NCBI RefSeq assembly: GCF_027924405.1
Contig: NZ_AP026978.1
Coordinates: forward strand, 7,130,001-7,194,000
Length of the DNA: 64,000 nt
From: Nocardia sputorum
GTDB lineage: Bacteria > Actinomycetota > Actinomycetes > Mycobacteriales > Mycobacteriaceae
Direction: 5' to 3'
In this document: in pieces, positions 9,033 through 16,916 of the stretch
Layout: each line of letters opens with the position of its first letter
Position numbering within the stretch: the stretch's first letter is position 1
Made by a program: the position numbers and the translations under genes
The notes under the pieces: model-generated
What the model saw: only the letters and a program-made list of their open reading frames with translations
The model's database searches: none
Told to the model about the DNA's origin: nothing

Positions 9033-9057
9033 GCTGACGCCGCTGCACACCCTGCCG

Positions 9058-9088
9058 TGTCACGAGGCCCGGTGCGGACCCCGTGACA
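9058..9088. terminator. Imperfect hairpin between convergent genes
   Basis: TGTCACG (9058-9064) pairs with CGTGACA (9082-9088). The interior can pair further through CCG/CGG. It lies between the glycosyltransferase stop (9032) and the stop of the small gene on the opposite strand (9117). Confidence 0.45.
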
Positions 9089-9116
9089 GGCTGTGGCAGT
9101 GCGGGCCGGCATCCGA

Positions 9117-9524
9117 TCAGGCGGCGTCGAGCGCTGCGGTGATCTTGCGGGTCATGTCGGCCAGGACGGGGCTGGGCGCGCCTTTGCGGGTTCCGATGGC
9201 TGCGTCGATGGCGACGAGGACGGTGCTGCGGAAGTTGTCGGCCTCGGCCGGATCCTGCTTCTGCAGCAGGTTCATCGCCGCGGTGAGGGCGGGCAGCACG
9301 TGGTCGGCGAGTTCGGCGACGTTCTTGCCGTTCAGGGTGATGTCCTTCGACTTCGCGGCGAGTACGTGCCCGACCAGGCCGGTCGCGGACGACAGGGCGA
9401 TGGAGCCGTGGGTGGCGGCCTTGTGGGGCGAGCCGGTGGCGTCAGCGGCGGCCAGCAGCGAGACAGCGCCGTACGCGGCGGTCCGGATGGTGGCCTTGTC
9501 CTGGTCGGTCAGGGTGACGGACAT
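9117..9524 (-). CDS. Small alanine-rich helical protein of unknown function
   Basis: A 135-aa protein without signal peptide or transmembrane segment and with no family I recognise. Composition (Ala, Thr, Leu, Asp) and spacing suggest an all-helical fold, with a conserved-looking ITLNGKNVAELADHVLPAL middle. ATG 9524 is preceded by GGAGAACC. It lies 104 bp downstream of the alpha/beta hydrolase gene on the same strand, so the two may share the promoter carrying the direct repeats at 10480-10520. Confidence 0.65.
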   Translation of the reverse strand: MSVTLTDQDKATIRTAAYGAVSLLAAADATGSPHKAATHGSIALSSATGLVGHVLAAKSKDITLNGKNVAELADHVLPALTAAMNLLQKQDPAEADNFRSTVLVAIDAAIGTRKGAPSPVLADMTRKITAALDAA

Positions 9525-9628
9525 GGTGGTTCTCCTTCGGAATGTGTGGAAATGCGATCCGTGGTCGAATGCGCCGGGGGTTGGTTGTGGGCGAACGGGG
9601 CCGCCCAGGCCGGTGGTCGGCCGGTCGG

Positions 9629-10456
9629 TCAGCGGCTCGGCGATCCCTGCTGCTCGTGGGCCGATGCGGTCTCGCGGACGGCCTGGGCGATGGCGCGGAA
9701 ATCCTTGCGCAGGAGCGCTCCGTGGTTGCTGGCAACCTTCGCGCTGATGCGGATATCAGGGTTGCGGTCGCATACCGCGTCGAGGCCGGCGCGGATCCGT
9801 TCCTGCTCGTCACCGCGGCTTCCGAACGATGTCCCGGAAGCGACCACATACCGCACCGGCACGCTGATCTCGTCCAGCACGGGACCCAGCTCCCGTTCGC
9901 GGGAGAGCCTGCCGAGTTCGATATTGCTTTCGGCCATCTGTTCGGCGGTCATCCGCGGGGTCAGGCCGGTCGGGCGCAGCAGCGGCATGACCCAGCTCAG
10001 CCGCTTGAACAGCTTGCGGATCCGCTGCTCCATGGCATGGTCGAGCCAGTCGTACGGGAACGCGCCGTCGACCAGCACCGCACCGATGGCACGGTCCGGG
10101 TTCCGGGCGGCCCAGTGCGCCGCGACGACCGCCCCGTAGGACCAGCCGACCAGCAACGCCCGGTCCACGTCACGCGCGGCCAGGACGGCATCGACATCCC
10201 GGACCGCGGCCTCGAAGGAATAGTCCGCCGAACGCCGCGATTTGCCGCGAGCTCGCTCGTCGAAGGTGATGTGCCGGTATTCCGGGCCGAGCTCGGCGAT
10301 GACCCGCCGCCAGTACCCCTGAGTGGCGAACTGGCCATTGCAGTAGACCACGGGGATGCCGCGCCCGCCGGTGTCGGTGACGGCCAGGGCCGTATCGTCG
10401 ACCGGCACCATGCCGGTCCACTTCGAAGCGGTGGAGGAGGTGCTGTTGTTCGTCAT
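9629..10456 (-). CDS. Alpha/beta hydrolase
   Basis: Cytoplasmic hydrolase-fold protein of 275 aa. The nucleophile elbow is GWSYG with Ser106. An oxyanion-region strand reads VVYCNGQFAT, and DERARGKS is the usual turn after strand 4. Substrate is unknown; relatives include esterases, epoxide hydrolases and haloperoxidase-like enzymes. ATG 10456 is chosen as the first start that leaves no superfluous leader. Its upstream region holds four CTGACAC-type direct repeats that may bind a SARP/BTAD regulator. The small helical gene follows. Confidence 0.8.
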   Translation of the reverse strand: MTNNSTSSTASKWTGMVPVDDTALAVTDTGGRGIPVVYCNGQFATQGYWRRVIAELGPEYRHITFDERARGKSRRSADYSFEAAVRDVDAVLAARDVDRALLVGWSYGAVVAAHWAARNPDRAIGAVLVDGAFPYDWLDHAMEQRIRKLFKRLSWVMPLLRPTGLTPRMTAEQMAESNIELGRLSRERELGPVLDEISVPVRYVVASGTSFGSRGDEQERIRAGLDAVCDRNPDIRISAKVASNHGALLRKDFRAIAQAVRETASAHEQQGSPSR

Positions 10457-10479
10457 GAGAACCACTGTCGGCGTCCGGC

Positions 10480-10520
10480 CTGACACCACGCTGACACTCG
10501 CCTGATACGGCCACTGACAC
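10480..10520 (-). promoter_or_regulatory. Four direct repeats at about 11-bp spacing (SARP-like operator)
   Basis: CTGACAC occurs at 10480-10486, 10491-10497 and 10514-10520, with the variant CTGATAC at 10502-10508. The periods are 11, 11 and 12 bp. On the gene's strand this reads GTGTCAG repeated on one DNA face, 24-64 bp before the hydrolase start. SARP/BTAD activators typically bind heptamer direct repeats with about 11-bp period in the -35 region. Assignment to that family is an inference; no such regulator is in the window. Confidence 0.5.
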
Positions 10521-10651
10521 CGTGCGTTCCCTGCATGATCGGCCCGATCGGTTGATATCCGGCTTACGAAGGGATTTCACGGCGGCGAAGCTCGGCAGCC
10601 CGCCCCAGCGCGGGCGATGGTCGGCACTTCGCGACCACCGCCCCGCAGGCG

Positions 10652-12169
10652 TCAGTACGCTCCCTCACCTCGCGCCACGACACCGACCGTGCGCGCGATC
10701 AGCCGCAGGTCCATCCTCATGGACACGTTCTCCACGTAGGACAGATCGAGTCGCACCGCGTCCTCGAGCGGAAGGTCCGACCTGCCACTGACTTGCCACA
10801 AGCCGGTCAGCCCCGGCTTCACGAGCAGGCGTCGGCGCATCATGTGGTCGTAGGTGTCGACTTCCCGCCGCACCTGCGGTCGCGGCCCGACCACGCTCAT
10901 GTCGCCACGCAGGACGTTGAGGAACTGCGGCAGCTCGTCGAGACTGTACTTGCGCAGGAACCGCCCGACCGGCGTGACCCGGGGGTCGACCTTCATCTTG
11001 AAGAAGACCGGATTTCCACCCTGCTGTGCGATCAAGGCTTCGGCATACCGGTCGGCGTCGTCGTACATACTGCGGAACTTGATCATGCGGAAGGGCAGGC
11101 CGTATCGGCCGATGCGTTCCGACAGGTAGAAGACCGGGCCGCGGCTGGTGGTCTTCACCGCGATCGCGATCACCAGGAGCACCGGCAGGAGCAGCAGTAG
11201 GCACACTGTCGCGAAGCCGATGTCGAAGGCCGTCTTGCTGACCGATCGAGCCCGCTCGTACTGCGGTTCGGCGATGTGCATCATCGGCATCCCCGCGACC
11301 TGCCGATTGGTGAGCCGGGATATGGCGATGTCGATTGCCCCTGGCGCCAGCATGAACTCGACGCCGAGCGCGTCGAGTTCCCAAGCGAGCCTGCGCAGCT
11401 CGGTCGGCCCGAGATGCCGGGTGGGACCGATGGCGACGGTGTCGGCGTGGGTGTGCAGGACCGCTCGCAGCACAGCGCTGTCGTCACCTACGACCGCCAC
11501 CGTACCGCCGGCGAAAGCCAGCGGCGCATCGCCTGATTGCCCACCCGGCACGCAGGCGCCCACGACGTCGTAGCCGGCGCCCGGGTCCGCGGCGAACGCC
11601 GCGGTCATCGCCGCGGCCGCATCGGCAGTGCCGACCACGAGTACGGCCGAACGATGGCGTCCCCGGCGGCGTTCCCTGGCAAGCTGATGACGCCACCACA
11701 GTCGTCCACCGATCACCGCGAGGACGCCGGCCGGAAAGGCGATCGCGAGATAACCTCGGGCGAATTTGATTTCGAGTGCCAGTGACATGAGTGCCAGTAC
11801 GCCGAACAGGTGCATGGTCGCCGACATCAGCCGCCGGAATTCCTCGACACCGCTGCCGACCAGTTGCGGCGCGCGGCTACCCGCGCTGCCGAGGATCGCG
11901 AACCAGCCCATGGCGAGCGCGCCCGATACCACCGTGTAACCGATTCGGTACGGCTGATCCCAGGCCAGCGGCGGAGCGCCACTCCCATTGAAGCGGATCA
12001 GCTGCGCACTCCCCACGGCGAGGGAAACGGCGGCGAAATCGGTGATGGCGAGACGACGTACGTACTCCGATCGCCAGGCCTTACGGGTCGAGACGGTAAT
12101 CGGTGGAGCCACGAAGGATCGTGGGGATTCGGCGGTCCCATTCCATTCCGGGACAGCCTTGGATTTCAT
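10652..12169 (-). CDS. Polyprenyl-phosphate sugar-1-phosphate transferase (exopolysaccharide initiation)
   Basis: Membrane protein of 505 aa in the WbaP/CpsE-like polyprenyl glycosylphosphotransferase family. The N-terminal third has four or five membrane helices. A Rossmann-like CoA-binding-type middle domain follows, then another helix and the catalytic bacterial sugar transferase domain with KFRSMYDDAD, KYSLDELPQ, SVVGPRPQ and KPGLTGLWQVSGR. It loads the first sugar-1-phosphate on undecaprenyl phosphate at the inner membrane. ATG 12169 is used; AGGAGG lies upstream inside a small CCCC-AGGA-GGGG stem-loop. It is divergent from the rest of the locus. Confidence 0.9.
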   Translation of the reverse strand: MKSKAVPEWNGTAESPRSFVAPPITVSTRKAWRSEYVRRLAITDFAAVSLAVGSAQLIRFNGSGAPPLAWDQPYRIGYTVVSGALAMGWFAILGSAGSRAPQLVGSGVEEFRRLMSATMHLFGVLALMSLALEIKFARGYLAIAFPAGVLAVIGGRLWWRHQLARERRRGRHRSAVLVVGTADAAAAMTAAFAADPGAGYDVVGACVPGGQSGDAPLAFAGGTVAVVGDDSAVLRAVLHTHADTVAIGPTRHLGPTELRRLAWELDALGVEFMLAPGAIDIAISRLTNRQVAGMPMMHIAEPQYERARSVSKTAFDIGFATVCLLLLLPVLLVIAIAVKTTSRGPVFYLSERIGRYGLPFRMIKFRSMYDDADRYAEALIAQQGGNPVFFKMKVDPRVTPVGRFLRKYSLDELPQFLNVLRGDMSVVGPRPQVRREVDTYDHMMRRRLLVKPGLTGLWQVSGRSDLPLEDAVRLDLSYVENVSMRMDLRLIARTVGVVARGEGAY

Positions 12170-12620
12170 CAAGAGAACACCCCTCCTGGGGCAACGGTGG
12201 AATTGCTACCTGATCCGGAGATCGTCTTTCCCGGCAGCGTCCCGACCGCCTCTACCGAGCGCTTCATCGGCACTTGATCGGCAAGTGTCACAACGTCTCT
12301 CGCCGATCAGAACGTTTGCGCGAAGCAGCGCGATCGGGATGTTAACTGATCCAGATCTCCTCGGCGACCGATCTCGATACGCATCGGGAATAACACCATG
12401 AAGGTGAATATGGAATGTGCTCTATATCACAGTTTGTAACGCTTATCTGTAATCCAGCCGATATTGCCGTCGGTACGCTGACGGTCGCGACAGTGCGGCC
12501 CGTACCACGAATGACGTTCTCGTCGCGCGCATCTCGTGATACGCCGGGCAGCTACCGCTTCCGTGCGCCGCGACAGGCGTTCCGACGGGGCCGGGACGTT
12601 TCGAGCAAAGGATCGGATCT
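12170..12620. promoter_or_regulatory. Divergent control region of the polysaccharide locus
   Basis: These 451 bp hold no convincing gene and are clearly more AT-rich than the surroundings, especially around 12330-12470. TGATCGGC (12275-12282) and GCCGATCA (12302-12309) form an 8-bp inverted repeat, with a nested CACTT/AAGTG pair at 12271-12287. The position between the initiating transferase and the first methyltransferase gene makes this the likely promoter and operator region of both. No specific regulator can be named. Confidence 0.5.
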
Positions 12621-13904
12621 GTGCGCTGTCGACTCTGTGACTCCGGCAGACTGTCCAGCGTTCTGGATCTCGGCGCCACACCGCCGTGCGAATCCTTCCT
12701 CACCGCCGCCCAGCTCGACCTGCCCGAGCCGACCTACCCGTTGCATTTGCGGGTGTGCGTCGACTGCCTGCTGCTGCAGATTCCGGCGCTGATCACACCG
12801 GAAGAGACCTTCACCGAATACGCCTACTTCTCCTCCTACTCCGACAGCTGGGTCCGCCACGCGGGTGAGTTCGTCGACACCGCGGCCGACCGGCTGGGGC
12901 TGGGCAGGGACTCCTTCGTGGTGGAGGTCGCCAGCAACGACGGCTACCTGCTCCGCCACGTCGTCGACCGCGACATCCGATGCCTGGGCATCGAGCCCTC
13001 GGTCAACGTCGGAACAGCGGCTCGCGAGTCGGGCGTACCTACCGAAACCGCCTTCCTCGACGAGGATTCGGCTCGCCGGATCCGTGCCGAACACGGCCCC
13101 GCGGATCTTGTGGTCGCCAACAACGTCTATGCCCATATCCCGGATCTGCGCGGATTCACCCGTGCGCTACGCGTCCTGCTGGCGGACGACGGCATGCTGA
13201 CCATCGAGGTGCACCATGCGCTCAACTTGGTCGGGCTCGGCCAGTTCGACACCATCTACCACGAGCATTTCCAGTACTACACCGTGCTTTCGGCACAACG
13301 TGCGCTCGCTGTCGCGGGATTGACCGTGGTCGACGTCGATCAGCTGCCGACGCACGGCGGATCGATCCGGCTGTGGGCGCGCCCCGATGCCGCCGTGGCG
13401 GCGGTGAGCGACCGGGTGCGGGAAGTGCTCGAACTCGAGCGGTCCGCCGGACTGCACTCGGCGGACGGCTACACATCGCTGCGGCGGCGTGCCGAGTCGG
13501 TGCGGCATGAGCTGCTCGGGTTCCTGCTCGACTGCCGACGCCGGCGCCGACGCGTCGTCGGATACGGTGCGCCGGGCAAGGGCAACACACTGCTCAACTA
13601 TTGCGGGATCCGGCCCGACCTGATCGAGTACACCGTCGACCGCAATCCCTACAAACACGGCAGATTCACGCCGGGAACGCGAATCCCGATCCACCCGCCG
13701 TCCCGGCTCGACGCCGATCGTCCGGACGTGGTCGTGGTGCTGCCCTGGAATCTCGAGCACGAGATCACCGCACAGCTCCGGCATGTCGCCGAGTGGGGCG
13801 GCCAGCTCGCTTATCCCTTGCCCGAGCTGCACGTGGTCGACCCGGCGTCACCGGCGCCGACCCGGCCGGCCGGAGCCGAGTCGAAAGGAAACCGGCGCCG
13901 ATGA
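12621..13904 (+). CDS. NDP-sugar C-methyltransferase-like protein
   Basis: SAM-dependent methyltransferase of 427 aa with the three-part layout of deoxysugar C-methyltransferases. An N-terminal zinc site has Cys3, Cys6, Cys46 and Cys49. The SAM-binding Rossmann core has VASNDGYL near 103-110. The C-terminal Methyltransf_14 domain ends with a GYGAPGKGNTLLNYCGI block. Tyr213-His-Glu-His216 matches the active-site segment of enzymes such as TcaB9 and TylCIII, which methylate C3 of a 4-keto sugar nucleotide. It starts at GTG 12621 and overlaps the nucleotidyltransferase gene by 4 nt, supporting a role in making a branched sugar for the polysaccharide. Confidence 0.85.
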   Translation: MRCRLCDSGRLSSVLDLGATPPCESFLTAAQLDLPEPTYPLHLRVCVDCLLLQIPALITPEETFTEYAYFSSYSDSWVRHAGEFVDTAADRLGLGRDSFVVEVASNDGYLLRHVVDRDIRCLGIEPSVNVGTAARESGVPTETAFLDEDSARRIRAEHGPADLVVANNVYAHIPDLRGFTRALRVLLADDGMLTIEVHHALNLVGLGQFDTIYHEHFQYYTVLSAQRALAVAGLTVVDVDQLPTHGGSIRLWARPDAAVAAVSDRVREVLELERSAGLHSADGYTSLRRRAESVRHELLGFLLDCRRRRRRVVGYGAPGKGNTLLNYCGIRPDLIEYTVDRNPYKHGRFTPGTRIPIHPPSRLDADRPDVVVVLPWNLEHEITAQLRHVAEWGGQLAYPLPELHVVDPASPAPTRPAGAESKGNRRR

Positions 13905-14674
13905 AAGTCGTCCTGTTCTGCGGTGGCTACGGCATGCGCATGCGCGGCGGCACCGATGACATGGTGCCCAAGCCGATGCAACTCGTCGGCCCCCGCCCGC
14001 TGCTCTGGCACGTGATGCGGTACTACGCGCACTACGGTCACAACGAATTCATCCTGTGCCTCGGATACGGCGCCGAGCACATCAAGAATTTTTTCCTCGG
14101 CTATCGGGAGTCGGCGTCCAACGACTTCGTGATCCGCAACGGCCGGGTCGAATTGCTCGGCAGCGATATCGACGACTGGACGATCACCTTTGTCGATACC
14201 GGCGTGGAGTCGGCCATCGGAGAGCGATTGCGCCGGGTGCGCGAGCACCTCGGCGACGACCAGTACTTCCTGGCCAACTACGCCGACGTCCTCACCGACG
14301 CTCCCCTGGACGAGATGATCGCTCAGTTCCACGCTTCAGGGGCGGTGGCATCTCTCATGGTGGTGCCACCGCAATCGTCGTTCCACTGTGTGGACCTCAG
14401 CCCCACCGGCGAGGTCAAGGAAATCGTTCCCGTGGCGAATATGCCACTGTGGGAAAACGGCGGCTATTTCGTGCTCGGCCGGGAGATATTCGACCTGCTG
14501 CCACCAGGTGGCGATCTGGTGGAAGACGCCTGTGGGACGCTCGCGGGCCAGGGCCGGTTGTTCGGCTACCGCCACGATGGATTCTGGAAACCGGCAGATA
14601 CTTTCAAGGAGCGCGCCGAACTCGATGCGGCCTACCGCCGCGGACACCGGCCATGGATGGTGTGGGAGCAGTGA
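13901..14674 (+). CDS. Glucose-1-phosphate cytidylyltransferase-like nucleotidyltransferase
   Basis: Protein of 257 aa in the RfbF/sugar nucleotidyltransferase fold. The N-terminal G-G-x-G-x-R-type signature is varied to CGGYGMRMRGG. KPMQLVG supplies the pyrophosphorylase lysine, and LWHVMRYYAHYGHNEFILCLGY closely follows the RfbF pattern. It should activate a hexose-1-phosphate as a CDP- or dTDP-sugar; CDP-glucose is most likely by similarity. The start ATG 13901 overlaps the previous stop as ATGA and has GAAAGGAAA upstream. A dedicated CDP-glucose 4,6-dehydratase is not obvious, unless the SDR at 15327 fills that role. Confidence 0.78.
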   Translation: MKVVLFCGGYGMRMRGGTDDMVPKPMQLVGPRPLLWHVMRYYAHYGHNEFILCLGYGAEHIKNFFLGYRESASNDFVIRNGRVELLGSDIDDWTITFVDTGVESAIGERLRRVREHLGDDQYFLANYADVLTDAPLDEMIAQFHASGAVASLMVVPPQSSFHCVDLSPTGEVKEIVPVANMPLWENGGYFVLGREIFDLLPPGGDLVEDACGTLAGQGRLFGYRHDGFWKPADTFKERAELDAAYRRGHRPWMVWEQ

Positions 14675-15321
14675 TCGCTCTGCTTTCCCCGCGGCCGGCC
14701 GAGATCGCCCTGCTCGGCGCGCATTGCGATGACATCCCGATCGGCATGGGAGCCACGCTGCTGTCGCTGACCAGCGCCCATCCGGGTATGCGGGTGCGCG
14801 CTCTGGTCCTTTCCGGCGCAGGCACCGAGCGCGAGCGGGAAGAACGGGCGGCGCTCACCGCCTTCTGCTCGGGACGGGCACCGGAATTGACGGTGCTCGA
14901 CGTCCCGGACGGACGCGCACCGGCGCACTGGGATCGGATCAAGACGGCCGTAGCGGAGTTTCGCCGTGCGGGTGAACCGGACCTGGTGTTCGCCCCGCAA
15001 CCGGGCGACGCGCACCAGGATCACCGCACGCTCGCGGAGTTGGTGCCGACCGAGTTCCGCGACCACCTGATCCTCGGCTACGAGATCCTCAAGGCTGAGG
15101 TGGACACACCGGCGCCGACCGTGTTCCACCCGGTCGACGCGGCACTGGTCCAGCGGAAATCCCGCCTGCTGCACCGGTATTACCCGTCGCAGACCGGGCG
15201 CGACTGGTTCGACGAAACCGCGTTCCTGGCCACCGCGCGGATCCGCGGCGTGCAGTGCCGCACCGAGTACGCCGAAGCCTTCGTGGTGAACAAGGCCGTG
15301 ATCTCATGGGAAAAGGAGTGA
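14671..15321 (+). CDS. PIG-L family deacetylase
   Basis: Zinc-dependent N-deacetylase-fold protein of 216 aa. The metal motif A-H-C-D-D sits near residue 15 (usual form A-H-P-D-D), and a second histidine block DAHQDHRTL near residue 112. Relatives deacetylate N-acetylglucosamine groups in GPI, mycothiol and antibiotic precursors, so deacetylation of an amino sugar of the polysaccharide is a reasonable inference. GTG 14671 is chosen because it overlaps the upstream stop as GTGA and has GGGAG before it; ATG 14653 is an in-frame alternative. Confidence 0.78.
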   Translation: MIALLSPRPAEIALLGAHCDDIPIGMGATLLSLTSAHPGMRVRALVLSGAGTEREREERAALTAFCSGRAPELTVLDVPDGRAPAHWDRIKTAVAEFRRAGEPDLVFAPQPGDAHQDHRTLAELVPTEFRDHLILGYEILKAEVDTPAPTVFHPVDAALVQRKSRLLHRYYPSQTGRDWFDETAFLATARIRGVQCRTEYAEAFVVNKAVISWEKE

Positions 15322-15326
15322 CAACG

Positions 15327-16361
15327 ATGCGGGTCCTGGTCACCGGGCATCAGGGATATCTGGGCACCGTCATGGTCCCGATACTGCAAGCCGCCGGGCA
15401 CGAGGTCATCGGGCTCGACACCGGCTGGTTCGCCGACTGCCTGCTCGGTGCGTTCGCCGGCGACCCGGAGGGCCTGCGCCTCGACCTGCGATCGGTGCGG
15501 ATCGACGCCCTTCGCGGCTTCGACGCGGTCGTCCATCTCGCCGCGCTGTCCAATGATCCCCTGGGCGCGCTCGCGCCGGAAGTCACCCACGAAATCAACC
15601 ATCGCGCCTCGGTGCGTCTGGCTCGGCTCGCGAAAGAAGCCGGTGTGTCCCGGTTCCTGTACGCCTCCACCTGCTCGGTGTACGGTGCCGCCGGAGACGA
15701 ACTGGTGACCGAGTCGGCGCCGCTGCGGCCGATCACCCCCTACGCCGAGTCGAAGGTGCGCGTCGAAGACGATGTCGCGGAGCTGGCCGACGACGACTTC
15801 GTTCCTGTCTTCCTGCGCAACGCCACCGCGTTCGGATTCTCCCCTCGTCCTCGCGCTGACATCGTGCTCAACAACCTCGTCGGACACGCCGTCCTCACCG
15901 GTGCGGTCAAGGTGCTCTCCGACGGCACGCCCTGGCGGCCGCTGGTCCACGCCCGCGACATCGCGGCGGCCTTCGAACGCTGCCTCACCGCACCGGCGTC
16001 GGCCGTCGCGGGCCGGGCGTTCAACATCGGCACGGAGCGAAACAATCTCACCGTGGCCGAGATCGCCGAGTCGGTGGTGGCCACCGTGCCGGGGTCGCGA
16101 CTGCTGATCACCGGGGAGACCGGCGCCGACCCCCGCTCCTACCGGGTCGACTTCTCCGCCGCCCGCGCAGTGCTCGGTTTCGAGGCGCAGTGGTCGGTGC
16201 CTGACGGCGCCGCCGAACTCTACCGCGAGTACACCGAGCGTGGCCTCACCGAAGAGGCGTTCTCCCAGCGATTCACCCGGCTCGCGTGGCTGCAGCGGCT
16301 GCGTGCGTCCGGCGCTCTGGACCCGCGACTGCGTGCGGTCACCGCGCCGGTGACAGGATAG
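15327..16361 (+). CDS. NAD-dependent epimerase/dehydratase (extended SDR)
   Basis: Nucleotide-sugar modifying SDR of 344 aa. It has the NAD-binding motif G7-H-Q-G10-Y-L-G13 and the catalytic Tyr139-x-x-x-Lys143. An earlier serine/threonine lies in YASTCSVYG. It could be a 4-epimerase, 4,6-dehydratase or 4-ketoreductase; the sequence alone does not decide. ATG 15327 follows an AAAGGAG site 6 nt upstream, 5 nt after the PIG-L stop. The last 23 bp overlap the convergent 3,5-epimerase-like gene. Confidence 0.82.
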   Translation: MRVLVTGHQGYLGTVMVPILQAAGHEVIGLDTGWFADCLLGAFAGDPEGLRLDLRSVRIDALRGFDAVVHLAALSNDPLGALAPEVTHEINHRASVRLARLAKEAGVSRFLYASTCSVYGAAGDELVTESAPLRPITPYAESKVRVEDDVAELADDDFVPVFLRNATAFGFSPRPRADIVLNNLVGHAVLTGAVKVLSDGTPWRPLVHARDIAAAFERCLTAPASAVAGRAFNIGTERNNLTVAEIAESVVATVPGSRLLITGETGADPRSYRVDFSAARAVLGFEAQWSVPDGAAELYREYTERGLTEEAFSQRFTRLAWLQRLRASGALDPRLRAVTAPVTG

Positions 16362-16902
16362 CCCGCAGATGGCTCCATCGTCCGGCGTTCGCGTCGCGAT
16401 CCGACACCGCCGTCACCGGCAGCGGCCAGGCGATCGCCAGGTCCGGATCGTCGAAGGCGACGCTGAGATCCTCGGCGGGATCGTGCGGCCGATCGATGCG
16501 GTAGCACACATCGGCGGTGTCGGTGAGTGCTTGGAATCCGTGCAGAAAGCCCGGTGGCACGTACAGGTGCCGGAACTCCTCGTCGTCGAGCCGGAACGCC
16601 TGCGTCCGGCCGAACGTCGGCGACGACGGCCGGATGTCGACCAGCACGTCATGCACCGCGCCGTGCGCGCAGCGGACCAGTTTGGCCTCCCCGCGCCCGG
16701 ACCGGCCGTGCATGCCGCGCACCACCCCGCGGTGCGACCGGGACTGCGAGTCCTGCACGAAACCGGCCGAGAACCCCGGAATTCCCAGATGGGAGTCGAA
16801 TTCCGCGGCATCGAAGGTCCGGGTGAACAGGCCACGGTCGTCCCGGACGGGCGCTGGGACCAGCACCACCACGCCGACCAGGTCGGTCTGCTCGATACGC
16901 AC
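16339..16902 (-). CDS. dTDP-4-dehydrorhamnose 3,5-epimerase-like protein
   Basis: Cupin-type RmlC-family protein of 187 aa. FVQDSQSRS-x-RGVVRGMH carries the conserved substrate-binding arginine and catalytic histidine. YVPPGFLHGFQALTDTADVCY is the central jelly-roll signature. It would epimerise C3 and/or C5 of a 4-keto-6-deoxy sugar nucleotide. The segment after DVCY reads RIDRPHDP, not the more usual TDYY-x-P, so activity may be restricted to one carbon. GTG 16902 lies only 14 bp from the divergent start of the second methyltransferase gene. Confidence 0.82.
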   Translation of the reverse strand: MRIEQTDLVGVVVLVPAPVRDDRGLFTRTFDAAEFDSHLGIPGFSAGFVQDSQSRSHRGVVRGMHGRSGRGEAKLVRCAHGAVHDVLVDIRPSSPTFGRTQAFRLDDEEFRHLYVPPGFLHGFQALTDTADVCYRIDRPHDPAEDLSVAFDDPDLAIAWPLPVTAVSDRDANAGRWSHLRAILSPAR

Positions 16903-16916
16903 ACCGACATCGTGTC

